From Bacteroidales bacterium (GTDB lineage Bacteria > Bacteroidota > Bacteroidia > Bacteroidales > Marinilabiliaceae): DNA of 64,000 nucleotides. The position numbers and the translations under genes were made by a program. The stretch covers positions 155,952-219,951 of the forward strand of contig SUWW01000002.1 in NCBI GenBank assembly GCA_015061285.1, read 5' to 3'. This document shows, piece after piece, positions 16,796-25,561 of this stretch (positions are counted from its first letter, which is position 1; the number at the start of each line of letters is the position of its first letter). Under the pieces are notes generated by a model. That model ran no database searches and had not been told where the DNA came from. It saw only the letters and a program-made list of their open reading frames with translations.

Positions 16796-18532
16796 ATGCG
16801 AAGAATAATATTTATAATTCTATTTATATCGAGTATAACAGCAAATGCGCAGTTGTTGGTTTCGTTGTATAGCCGCATCAACACGTCGGCGCAAGTGCGA
16901 GTGTCGGCATCGGCAGCGTCGAACGAAGATATTCGCCCATTGTGGTCATATTCCAATCAGTGGGGGTTGGAAAATGTCTACAACCAACTTGGTGCGAATA
17001 TTTATGGTAAGTATTCTGTAAACTACAATTCGTTTCATGCTTTCGAGTTGAAACATAGTTCGTTGTGGAGTACTACATTGCCTCAAAATCAGACTGTTCG
17101 TCAGCTTTTTTCAGCCACGGCATGTGTTTCGGGGCAATTTTCGACCGAGAGTTTGCGCACCATGATTCACGAAGCATACGTAGCCGGCAACTTTTGGATT
17201 TTCGACTATACGCTTGGTTTACACGCTTTTACGCCAGTAGCTACGAATAATGAACTTTCGTCGGGTTCATATTTGATGTCGAATAATGCTCGGCCAATAC
17301 CGCGCATAGGTATCGGCATATTCAACTATTGGTCAGTGCCTTACACTCGAAATTTGGTGCAGTTGCGCGGTGGCATTTTCTTTGGTTTGAAGACAAACGA
17401 AGGAGTGGCGGAATTTTCTGATAATATTCTTTTTCACGAGAAGTTTATCTATGCGCGCCTTGGTACACAGCATGTTAAGCCATACGTAGGTTTAGTGCAT
17501 AGTGCTATGATGGGAGGAACGCTGCCCAATGGCACAAAAATTCCGCTCGACTTTTGGAATTCGTTTCTTGCACGAAATGGCGATGCCTCTAAGTTTACCA
17601 CCGATTTTGAACGTGGCGAAACTACTAATGCAGCTGGAGCTCATCAGGGCATGTGGGATCTTGGCCTGAATATCGATTGGGCCGATTGTAGTGCATTGCT
17701 CTACTATCAGCGCCCATTCGCAGATAGTAAAGCGAAAACACTTTTCAAGCGATTCTATAATAATAAAGATTTTACGGTCGGTGCGAATATTAACTTGCCT
17801 TGGCAACATCTGCAGATGATCAATTTTGAATTTGTCAAGACCGATTGGCAAGGCGGCGAAGGAACTCCCGACCCGATATTCTATGATAAAAATGGTGCGC
17901 TTTGCGTCATCTATCCAGGCGACATCGATAAAAATAAATGGCGCGAGTGGATGCAGTCCCATATTGCCGATGATGTTGTGGCTGAATATGAAGCATATAT
18001 AGGTCGCGAAATGGAAGATTACGACGATTTGTTCAAGCTTTTTGAGCATTGCTACAATCATGGTCTGAAGTATGGTGGTCGCTCCAATTATTTAGGCAAC
18101 GCATTCTATCCTCAAGGTTGGTCGACCGCATATCTATCTATGGGTTCGGCTTTTGCACAGACTAATTATACTGTGTGTAAGTATGCCGACGAATCGCAAC
18201 TCGCATTCAAAACGGGCTTCTCTATTGTGCGCTATAGAGTGCTGAATTTTGGCGCAAAGGGTAGTTTCTCTTCAAGAATAGATTACCGCTTTAGATGCGG
18301 TTTCGCCAAATATTATGGCAATTTGATTGAAAAATATGGCGGAAACTCATTCAGTTGGAATAAACTCGAACCGTATTATTTTGATAGTCCGCGAAAAGAG
18401 TTGCATCTCAACGTGAATGTGAAGTACAAATTCGATAAATATCCGCTTAGTATTTTATGTGATGTCTCGGGCGATGCCGGCGATATGTACGATTCATATA
18501 GTCTTCGATTGGGGGCGCAACTCGATTTGTAA
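16796..18532 (+). CDS. Wzi-like capsule assembly outer membrane protein
   Basis: The 578-residue protein has a signal peptide (ends TANAQ) followed by a beta-strand-rich barrel. Features shared with Bacteroidota Wzi-family proteins include the segments GSYLMSNNARPIPRIGIGI, LFHEKFIYARLG and a C-terminal barrel ending in LRLGAQLDL. Wzi anchors capsular polysaccharide to the outer surface. No capsule synthesis genes are nearby, so the role is inferred from the family only. Its close link to a T9SS protease and menA looks like operon convenience rather than pathway grouping. Confidence 0.7.
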   Translation: MRRIIFIILFISSITANAQLLVSLYSRINTSAQVRVSASAASNEDIRPLWSYSNQWGLENVYNQLGANIYGKYSVNYNSFHAFELKHSSLWSTTLPQNQTVRQLFSATACVSGQFSTESLRTMIHEAYVAGNFWIFDYTLGLHAFTPVATNNELSSGSYLMSNNARPIPRIGIGIFNYWSVPYTRNLVQLRGGIFFGLKTNEGVAEFSDNILFHEKFIYARLGTQHVKPYVGLVHSAMMGGTLPNGTKIPLDFWNSFLARNGDASKFTTDFERGETTNAAGAHQGMWDLGLNIDWADCSALLYYQRPFADSKAKTLFKRFYNNKDFTVGANINLPWQHLQMINFEFVKTDWQGGEGTPDPIFYDKNGALCVIYPGDIDKNKWREWMQSHIADDVVAEYEAYIGREMEDYDDLFKLFEHCYNHGLKYGGRSNYLGNAFYPQGWSTAYLSMGSAFAQTNYTVCKYADESQLAFKTGFSIVRYRVLNFGAKGSFSSRIDYRFRCGFAKYYGNLIEKYGGNSFSWNKLEPYYFDSPRKELHLNVNVKYKFDKYPLSILCDVSGDAGDMYDSYSLRLGAQLDL

Positions 18533-18546
18533 AAACAATGTAGTTT

Positions 18547-20709
18547 ATGATGAAGTGTACCTATTTTAGATTCATCCTTGTTTTGATGACAATGGCGAGT
18601 GTCGTCAATATTAATGCACAAAGCATTGAACCATATCGCTTTACAGCTGATGCAGATTGGATTCAGGTGCCTGCTGCACATTTTGTTTCGTCTGAGAAAG
18701 GTCATCCGTTGACATTTGCAACTCCAATAGAAATTAATTTACCTGCTTCATCGGCTGGAACTGTGACTCCTATTGATAATGGTATGTACGTTTGGACGCT
18801 CGGCATCCATTCCGAATGGGCCGAAAATCTTAGCATTCTATTATCTAACGTCTCTCTCAATGCCGATGAGTATATATATATATATGCTCCTAACGATACT
18901 GCTTATCAGCTTTTTACATCTCAAACAAAGCTCTACAACGAATATTTGCAAACCTTTCCTGTCGATGGCGATTCTTTGATAGTAGAGTATGTGGGGCCAC
19001 AAGAATTTCCTAATATAAGTTTAGTTCAGGTCAATTGTGGCTTTATGGCGTTGCCTCACTCGCAGCACAATTACTCCAATAAGTCGGGTAATTTTGGTGA
19101 TGCCAATGGTGATTGCGAAATTGATGTTCGTTGTAATGCTAATATTTCTGATATAAAGCAGGCAGTTTGTCGACTGATAGTCAATGGAAGCGACCTTTGT
19201 ACTGGTGTACTTATAAACAATACCGCCAACGATGGTAAACCATACGTGCTTACTTCGGCGCATTGCTTTACTGGTAATAAACTGAAATCGAATTTGACAA
19301 CTTTCAATTTTGAAAACACTGCTTGCGATGGTGTTACTTATGCCACCGACTATACAGTAATAAATGGCGCAGAATTGCTTTTGCTCGATGAAACAAGCGA
19401 TATGGCACTTATGCTTCTCAGCGACACGCCTCCTGCTTCGGCTTGTCCATATTATGCAGGTTGGAATGTAGATGCATCAAATATTGAGACGGGAAGCTTG
19501 TTTTATGCCATTCATCATCCTGCAGGCGATGTTCGTAAAGTGTCCCAAGCTGCCACAGTAGCTCTAAAGTCATACACTTCCGATAAAACAAACAGCGGAC
19601 TTTCGTTCGATAAAAATTCGCATTGGCGTGTAAGTCGTTGGCTTAGTGGAACAACTGAGGGAGGCTCGTCAGGTGCTCCGCTTTTTGATAGTAATGGCCG
19701 CGTTCTTGGGGGACTAACGGGAGGCGCTGCAAGTTGTAATTGTACGTCGAGTGGATGCTACGATTTCTTTTGGGCTATGTCTAAAGCATGGAATGCTATT
19801 CCCGATAATGTTGGTACTAAGTCGCTTGCAGAATACTTAGATCCTATCTCGTCTGGTGTTGACAAATATGATGGTGCATATATTGTTGCCGATGGTGAAA
19901 ATATTCACGACATAGTCTATGGCGCTGATTATAAGTCTGCTATGCTTAGCGAACGTCCGGCCGATGGTCTTGGATATATATGTGGTCATAATGCGTATAA
20001 AACCGCAGTCGTTGCCGAAGGTTTTTCTGATAGTTCGCTCCAAACCACTATTTCATCTGTGTATATTACTTCGGCACTCGTTCAGTCGTCTAATAAACAG
20101 ACGTTTAATATTGTGTTCTATTCCGATAAAAGCGGCAAACCAGGCGATGTGCTACATACTATCTCCAATATTTCAAATAGTAAACTCAAAACAGATCGCT
20201 CAACAGCTATCGAACTTACCGAGCCTATCACAATCAATGGCGCTTTCCATATAGGCGTGGAACTTACCTACGGAAATGTTGCCACCGATACGCTTGCTTT
20301 TTATCATAGTGAATTGAGTAGCGATGAATTGACAGAGGATAACAATCGCTCTCATTTCTACGTCAACAACGATTGGTATAGCTACGACTATTTTACCACA
20401 TCAGCTGCTGGTGCCGATGTGTTTTTTGGTTTCAATGGTATTGTCACGACTCAGTCGACTGTTACCGAAACCAATGACACTTTTTGTTCCGAATATTCCT
20501 ATACGATTAATGATGGAGAAGTCGTAATTACTTCCGATAATTTGAAAAATGCTGAAGTTTACGATTTGAGTGGTCGCAAAATTATGGAGCAAAATGCTCA
20601 AGGAGGAAGAATAGTGCTGAATCTTAGAGGGGCACTGCGAGGTATAGCCATAGTTAATATCAATTTTGAAAAAGATAGTCAAAAATCAATAAAAGTACTT
20701 GTAAATTAA
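18547..20709 (+). CDS. Trypsin-like (lysyl-endopeptidase-type) protease with T9SS sorting domain
   Basis: The 720-residue protein has a signal peptide ending in NINAQ and a propeptide. The S1 protease domain spans about 200-430. The catalytic His is in LTSAHCF, the Asp in TSDMALMLL and the Ser in TEGGSSGAPLF. The GVLINNTANDGKPY loop is typical of the Achromobacter protease I group. After a beta-sandwich region, the last 75 residues (SDNLKNAEVYDLSGRKIMEQ and following) form a type A C-terminal sorting domain for type IX secretion. The protein is therefore expected on the cell surface or released. It lies 14 bp after the Wzi-like gene and 6 bp before menA. The Lys preference is inferred, not shown. 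Confidence 0.9.
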   Translation: MMKCTYFRFILVLMTMASVVNINAQSIEPYRFTADADWIQVPAAHFVSSEKGHPLTFATPIEINLPASSAGTVTPIDNGMYVWTLGIHSEWAENLSILLSNVSLNADEYIYIYAPNDTAYQLFTSQTKLYNEYLQTFPVDGDSLIVEYVGPQEFPNISLVQVNCGFMALPHSQHNYSNKSGNFGDANGDCEIDVRCNANISDIKQAVCRLIVNGSDLCTGVLINNTANDGKPYVLTSAHCFTGNKLKSNLTTFNFENTACDGVTYATDYTVINGAELLLLDETSDMALMLLSDTPPASACPYYAGWNVDASNIETGSLFYAIHHPAGDVRKVSQAATVALKSYTSDKTNSGLSFDKNSHWRVSRWLSGTTEGGSSGAPLFDSNGRVLGGLTGGAASCNCTSSGCYDFFWAMSKAWNAIPDNVGTKSLAEYLDPISSGVDKYDGAYIVADGENIHDIVYGADYKSAMLSERPADGLGYICGHNAYKTAVVAEGFSDSSLQTTISSVYITSALVQSSNKQTFNIVFYSDKSGKPGDVLHTISNISNSKLKTDRSTAIELTEPITINGAFHIGVELTYGNVATDTLAFYHSELSSDELTEDNNRSHFYVNNDWYSYDYFTTSAAGADVFFGFNGIVTTQSTVTETNDTFCSEYSYTINDGEVVITSDNLKNAEVYDLSGRKIMEQNAQGGRIVLNLRGALRGIAIVNINFEKDSQKSIKVLVN

Positions 20710-20715
20710 TTAGTT

Positions 20716-21612
20716 ATGGATATAAAACAGTGGGTTGTTGAATTGCGGTTGCGTACACTTCCGCTTTCATTTGCATTAATAATTATGGGTTCTGCATTGG
20801 CATGGCAAAACGATGTTTTCAGTCCATCAATATTTGTGCTGGCATTAACGACTACATTGTTTCTACAAATCTCTTCAAATCTTGCCAACGATTATGGCGA
20901 TGCCGTCTCAGGCGTCGATTTTGCAGGAAGGGTAGGGCCTGCACGTGGTGTGCAAAATGGCAGTATAAGTATGAAGTCGCTCAAAAAAGCCATTGTGCTA
21001 TGTGCTTTGTTGGCTTTTTTTAGTGGTCTGGCATTGCTTTGCGTAGCCTATCCTCGGCTCAATCTCACAGGTTTCATATTTATGCTTGTAGTTGGCTTAC
21101 TTGCCATTGCGGCTGCAATCACCTACACAGTAGGTCGTTATCCATACGGCTATCACGGTTTTGGCGATTTAGGCGTGTTTGTGTTCTTTGGACTTGTGGG
21201 CGTAGCTGGGTCGTATACACTCTATGCTGGTATGCCATCTTGGGCTTCTTTGTTGCCCGCTTCGGCTATTGGCTTTTTGTCAATAGGTGTGCTAAATATG
21301 AATAATATACGTGATATTAATGCTGATGAAGCAGCAGGAAAACGAACTCTTGTGGTACGTATGGGTATGCATCGTGCCAAAATATATCACGCAGTAGTTA
21401 TGATTTTGGCTGTAGTCTGTCTGTTTACGTATGTATTCTTGTTTGGTAAGCCACATCAAGGCTTTTTTGCTGTCTCTATACCATTCATTATTAATAATAT
21501 AAATACAGTGATGAAAGCTAAAGAACCATCGCAAATTGATGGACAACTGAAGCGTGTGTCGATGCTTACACTTCTTACTGTAGTAGTTTTTACGTTTGGA
21601 ACCATAGTGTAG
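20716..21612 (+). CDS. menA: 1,4-dihydroxy-2-naphthoate polyprenyltransferase, menaquinone synthesis
   Basis: The 298-residue membrane protein is of the UbiA superfamily with about eight or nine hydrophobic helices. The first Asp-rich motif is NLANDYGDAVSG, the second is NNIRDINADEAAGKRTL, and RLRTLPLSFA at the N-terminus is typical of MenA. It attaches the polyprenyl tail to DHNA in the inner membrane. It follows the protease gene by 6 bp. No other men gene is in the window. Confidence 0.93.
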   Translation: MDIKQWVVELRLRTLPLSFALIIMGSALAWQNDVFSPSIFVLALTTTLFLQISSNLANDYGDAVSGVDFAGRVGPARGVQNGSISMKSLKKAIVLCALLAFFSGLALLCVAYPRLNLTGFIFMLVVGLLAIAAAITYTVGRYPYGYHGFGDLGVFVFFGLVGVAGSYTLYAGMPSWASLLPASAIGFLSIGVLNMNNIRDINADEAAGKRTLVVRMGMHRAKIYHAVVMILAVVCLFTYVFLFGKPHQGFFAVSIPFIINNINTVMKAKEPSQIDGQLKRVSMLTLLTVVVFTFGTIV

Positions 21613-21671
21613 AAATGCTAAACACTGAAAACAATTAGTTATATTAGCAACACACAGAAAAAACGTTGGAC

Positions 21672-23456
21672 ATGGATATAAATACTCGATTGATACGCGC
21701 CAGAGAAGAGATGGCCAAACGCAATTTGGATGCTTTTATTGTTTTGACTTCCGACCCACATGGTAGCGAATATACCGCCGACCATTGGAAGTTTCGTGAG
21801 TATTTGAGCGGTTTCAATGGTTCAGCTGGCACTCTGCTCGTAATGCAACAATACGTTGGGCTTTGGACCGATTCACGCTACTATATACAAGCAGAAAAGC
21901 AACTTCGAGGAACTCCAATAGAACTATTCCGTGAAGGTCAGCCGGGAGTTCCCGATTATGTGTCGTATATCACTTATATACTACCATCAGGCTCTCGCGT
22001 GGGCGTAGATGGCCGTACTATATCGCAAGTTGAATATCAACGAATTAGTGAAATTCTTGATAAATACAACATTCGTCTTGAAATTCATCATGTCGATTTC
22101 ATTGATAATGTTTTCTATCAACGTCCACCAATGCCAACTGACGAATTGACTGAGGTTAATCCAATAGTTGCATGCACTACGCGTCGCGAGAAGATAGACA
22201 TTGTGCGCAAAATGATGAACGAGAAAAAGGTATCTCATTACATTATCTCGGCTCTCGACGATATAGCATGGCTCATCAATTTGCGCGGTTCCGATGTTGA
22301 ATACAATCCTGTTTTCTATGCATATATGGTCATTTCGCCCGAAGAGGAGCATTTATATATCGATCCACATAAGCTATCGAGGGTTGTGAGTAATCGCCTT
22401 GCCGAAGATGGCATCAAAATGTCGCTATATGACCATTTCATAAATAATCTGCGCAACTTGCCTAAAGAATCAACGGTATATTACGATCCAACTAAAGTTT
22501 CGGCTCTTGCTGTAGCACAATTGCCCAATTCGGTCGTTAGAGTTGAAGGTCGTAGTTTGGTTGGCGAAATTAAGTCGCACAAGACAGAGGCCGAAATTGC
22601 TAATATTCGTTCCGTACATATTCGCGATGGTGTAGCTATGGTGCAGTTGCTCAATTGGATTGAGAAGGAGGTGGCTTCTGGCAATCGCATCACCGAACTC
22701 GATATTGCCGAGAAACAGCGTTTGTTGCGTATGGCTCAACCGCGTTCTATGTGCGAATCGTTTGCTCCAATAGTTGCCGTAGATGCTAATGCTGCTCTCG
22801 TTCACTATTCTCCTTCGATAGAAACCAATACTGCATTGACTTCAGACAGCATTTTGCTAATAGATAGTGGTGGCCATTATGCCGATGGCACAACAGATAT
22901 AACACGTACCATAGCTCTTGGTGAAATATCGGCTGAGTTCAAACGTGCATATACATACGTATTGAAATCGCATATAGCATTGGCTTCTGCGGTGTTTCCT
23001 AAAGGTGCCTACGGCATTCAACTCGATGCTGTAGCCCGTCAACCGATGTGGAAAGCAGGTCTTAATTTTGGTCATGGTACGGGACATGGTGTTGGCTATT
23101 GCCTCAATGTTCACGAAACACCTTATGGCATACGCTCAAGTTTTACCGATAGCAGATTCGATGAAGGCATTCTTGTCTCCGACGAACCTGGTGTGTATAT
23201 CGAAGGAAAATTTGGTATACGTATAGAGAATCTAATCTTCTCGCAGCCAATGCCAGAGACACCATTCGGCAAGTTTATCAAGTTTGAGACAATAACACTG
23301 TGTCCTATTGATACGCGTCCTATTGATGTAGATTTGCTCACCGAAGAGGAACGATTATGGCTCAACGACTACCATAAGACCGTTTATGCGCGTCTTGCTC
23401 CAAAACTCAACGGAGATGATCTCGATTGGCTGCAAAATGCCACTCGCGAAATCTGA
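21672..23456 (+). CDS. Aminopeptidase P family metallopeptidase (M24B)
   Basis: I start at the ATG at 21672; a TTG two codons earlier is less likely. The 594-residue protein has the three-domain form of long Xaa-Pro aminopeptidases: two creatinase-like N-terminal domains (about 1-310), then the pita-bread catalytic domain. Metal ligands are visible as Asp in DSGGHYADGTTDITRT, His in GHGTGHGVGYCLNVHE and Glu in DEPGVYIEG and GIRIENLIF. A C-terminal extension follows. It removes N-terminal residues before proline, in the cytoplasm since no signal peptide is present. It converges on the GH43 gene with a 14-bp gap. Confidence 0.93.
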   Translation: MDINTRLIRAREEMAKRNLDAFIVLTSDPHGSEYTADHWKFREYLSGFNGSAGTLLVMQQYVGLWTDSRYYIQAEKQLRGTPIELFREGQPGVPDYVSYITYILPSGSRVGVDGRTISQVEYQRISEILDKYNIRLEIHHVDFIDNVFYQRPPMPTDELTEVNPIVACTTRREKIDIVRKMMNEKKVSHYIISALDDIAWLINLRGSDVEYNPVFYAYMVISPEEEHLYIDPHKLSRVVSNRLAEDGIKMSLYDHFINNLRNLPKESTVYYDPTKVSALAVAQLPNSVVRVEGRSLVGEIKSHKTEAEIANIRSVHIRDGVAMVQLLNWIEKEVASGNRITELDIAEKQRLLRMAQPRSMCESFAPIVAVDANAALVHYSPSIETNTALTSDSILLIDSGGHYADGTTDITRTIALGEISAEFKRAYTYVLKSHIALASAVFPKGAYGIQLDAVARQPMWKAGLNFGHGTGHGVGYCLNVHETPYGIRSSFTDSRFDEGILVSDEPGVYIEGKFGIRIENLIFSQPMPETPFGKFIKFETITLCPIDTRPIDVDLLTEEERLWLNDYHKTVYARLAPKLNGDDLDWLQNATREI

Positions 23457-23470
23457 AAAGTATTTATTCT

Positions 23471-24493
23471 CTACAATGCAACATTTGGCCAGCCGTCTAT
23501 CCATTCTATTGTGCGAATGAATAGACGCGATGTGCCGTCTTTGGTTTCGTAGCCGTGCGCCACGAATAGATCTTTGTCGCCATATTCAACAATGGCGCAA
23601 TGGCCTATTGCTTCAAAACGTATTTTGTCGCCTTCGATAAGCAGACTTCCTCCGCCTAAATCCATTCGCACATCATTTTTATCTATGTATGGACCTATAA
23701 TGTCTCGAGAGCGACCAACAACAACTTTGTATGTACTCTCTTTGCCTCTACAACAATAATCGAACGATGAAAACAAATAGTAATATCCATCATGATAGTA
23801 GATGAAAGGAGCTTCTACTGCGCCGTCGCCAGCCAAAGCATCGTCGACAAACTCTTGTTGCTTGCGGCTGTTGAGTGTGTACCATTCTTGAGGTTCGGCT
23901 ATTGCACTGAGATCTGAGGTTAATTTCACGAGCTTTATACCACCCCAAAACGAACCGAATGTCATCCATGCGGTGCCATTTTTTTTGTCGATGATAATGT
24001 TAGGGTCGATAGCATTCCAATTATCGCGATGAGGGATAGATTGAAGAATGCAACCTTCGTCGGTCCATTTGTATTCGGCGGCTTTGTAGTCGAGTGTAGT
24101 GTTTGTCGCATGCCCGATAACTGAAGTGTTTTTTCCAAAAGCCGAACATGCATAGAATAGATGCCATTTGCCATTGTGGTAAATAATATCTGGAGCCCAA
24201 AAGTGGAGAGTTGCTTGAGGTAAACGTTGTTTTATCCAATTAGGGATAGAGTCAAAGCAAGGTTTTTGAAATTCCCATGATTGTAAATCGTTCGATTTCA
24301 ATACTGTTATGCCTCTACCGGTGCAGAATAGGTAACATGCATTGTCGGTAACAGCCATTACGGGGTCGTGTACGAAAGGTGTGTTTGTGGTGTCGCCTGG
24401 TTTGGGCATATGGTGTCCTTGTGCGCTAATGCAATTGTAAAATGCTGTTGTGGTATATATAACAAGAGCAAGTAATACTTTTATGTTTGTCAT
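23471..24493 (-). CDS. Glycoside hydrolase family 43, arabinan endo-1,5-arabinanase-like
   Basis: The start at 24493 gives a clean signal peptide (MTNIKVLLALVIY... ending CISAQ) and 340 residues; a longer frame to 24553 lacks one. The five-bladed propeller signature is present: the base Asp in FVHDPVMAV, the second Asp in WNAIDPNIIID and the acid Glu in GAVEAPFIYYHDGYYYLFSS. This pattern matches GH43 enzymes acting on arabinans. It is probably periplasmic. It is not attached to a Sus locus in this window. Confidence 0.88.
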   Translation of the reverse strand: MTNIKVLLALVIYTTTAFYNCISAQGHHMPKPGDTTNTPFVHDPVMAVTDNACYLFCTGRGITVLKSNDLQSWEFQKPCFDSIPNWIKQRLPQATLHFWAPDIIYHNGKWHLFYACSAFGKNTSVIGHATNTTLDYKAAEYKWTDEGCILQSIPHRDNWNAIDPNIIIDKKNGTAWMTFGSFWGGIKLVKLTSDLSAIAEPQEWYTLNSRKQQEFVDDALAGDGAVEAPFIYYHDGYYYLFSSFDYCCRGKESTYKVVVGRSRDIIGPYIDKNDVRMDLGGGSLLIEGDKIRFEAIGHCAIVEYGDKDLFVAHGYETKDGTSRLFIRTIEWIDGWPNVAL

Positions 24494-24577
24494 GATTAGT
24501 TTTTTATTTGCGCTAAAGTACTCTACAGGTATTGCTATGCGGTGGATATACACAGCGTAAAAGGTGGACGTTAGCTA

Positions 24578-24614
24578 CAAAAAAACAAAAAGCGACGCTT
24601 TTCCGAGCATCGCT
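24578..24614 (-). terminator. Terminator downstream of the SiaC-like pair
   Basis: Read on the minus strand, AGCGATGC pairs with GCGTCGCT (one G-T pair) and is followed by a T-rich tract. Confidence 0.7.
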
Positions 24615-24636
24615 TCTCTCTGTATTGTTGATATTG

Positions 24637-24996
24637 TTACAATTCCACTATTTCAAAATCGAGGTTTGGAAGTAAGTCGTAATAGTCTTCGCCAGCTTCG
24701 TACATTTCAAAAAACTGGGGTTTTACTTGCCAGTGCACTTTCATGTCTTTGCCATCAATAGACTTCTTTTCCATCCAACGGAAAAACTCCAATAAACTCT
24801 TGGAGCTACTTGTATTGAAGTACTCCAAATCTACTACCACATTGAGGCTATTAATTTGACGAAATTCCAACCAATCAATAATATTATGGTAAAAGTCGCC
24901 GGCATTATTCATATACGAGCGACCTGAAATACGCAGAGTGCTCTCTTCCAATGTGATAAGTGGACTATTGTCGGTTTTTGATGTTATAACTTCCAT
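24637..24996 (-). CDS. SiaC-family (DUF1987) regulatory protein, copy A
   Basis: The 119-residue protein has the family motifs ISGRSYMNNAGDFY (about 23-36) and LEYFNTSSSKSLLEF (about 57-71). In the Pseudomonas SiaABCD pathway, SiaC is phosphorylated on a Thr in the corresponding segment and switches a diguanylate cyclase. The Thr in NTSSSK is conserved here. A paralogue is coded 23 bp upstream on the same strand. No SiaA phosphatase, SiaB kinase or GGDEF gene is in the window, so the partner is unknown. It shares a terminator with copy B. Confidence 0.85.
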   Translation of the reverse strand: MEVITSKTDNSPLITLEESTLRISGRSYMNNAGDFYHNIIDWLEFRQINSLNVVVDLEYFNTSSSKSLLEFFRWMEKKSIDGKDMKVHWQVKPQFFEMYEAGEDYYDLLPNLDFEIVEL

Positions 24997-25019
24997 CAGA
25001 TTTTTCGTTTTTGGATTGA

Positions 25020-25382
25020 TTAGTCATCGACTTCTTCGAGCTCTACTTGTACGTGCTTAAGTATGTCTCGAAATTCTTCTGCCGAATCGCGCATATCATC
25101 ATCGTCCATCTTGAACGACCATTTTATGTGGCAAGGCTCTCCAAATGCACTTTTCTTGTCGATGAGAAACATCAAATCCATAATACACTTTGAACTACTT
25201 GTATTGAAGAAGTCGAGATTTACCCAAGCATTTATAGGTCCTGGATATTCTTCAATCATTTTCTTTATAGGTGCATAGAATTCAGCAGCGTTCTCCATAT
25301 AAGAGCGCCCAGAAATGCTAAATGACCCATCTTGAAATGATATTGTAGGTGTGCGGTCTGTACCCGGAATCATTGTGTTCAT
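25020..25382 (-). CDS. SiaC-family (DUF1987) regulatory protein, copy B
   Basis: The start at 25382 (MNTMIPGTDRTPTI) is supported by a TAACTTTG -7 box at 25409-25416; a longer frame to 25430 would begin upstream of that box. The 120-residue protein shares ISGRSYMENAAEFY and NLDFFNTSSSKCIMDL with copy A but is well diverged elsewhere, so the duplication is not recent. The acidic C-terminal helix (KMDDDDMRDSAEEF) differs from copy A. As a SiaC-type protein it should be a small cytoplasmic phospho-switch. Confidence 0.85.
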   Translation of the reverse strand: MNTMIPGTDRTPTISFQDGSFSISGRSYMENAAEFYAPIKKMIEEYPGPINAWVNLDFFNTSSSKCIMDLMFLIDKKSAFGEPCHIKWSFKMDDDDMRDSAEEFRDILKHVQVELEEVDD

Positions 25383-25408
25383 TATACGACAAAAATGCAA
25401 TTGTTGAG

Positions 25409-25416
25409 CAAAGTTA
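25409..25416 (-). promoter_or_regulatory. -7 box for the SiaC-like operon
   Basis: CAAAGTTA on the plus strand is TAACTTTG on the minus strand, 26 bp before the ATG at 25382. Confidence 0.45.
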
Positions 25417-25561
25417 AGCTTTTTAGTCAATTAACAGCCACTATTCATAGGCTATTCGCTTGTTTTTGTATGAATATGCTGTATAACATATTCCTTTTTT
25501 TGCCGATTATTTTATGTCTGTCAATAAGTTGGCTATGTTGCTTCTCTATTATAAAATGTTG

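Noticed and set aside
23471-24553. Longer GH43 start at 24553
   Set aside because: The extra 20 residues precede a good signal peptide and would disable it; the ATG at 24493 is preferred.
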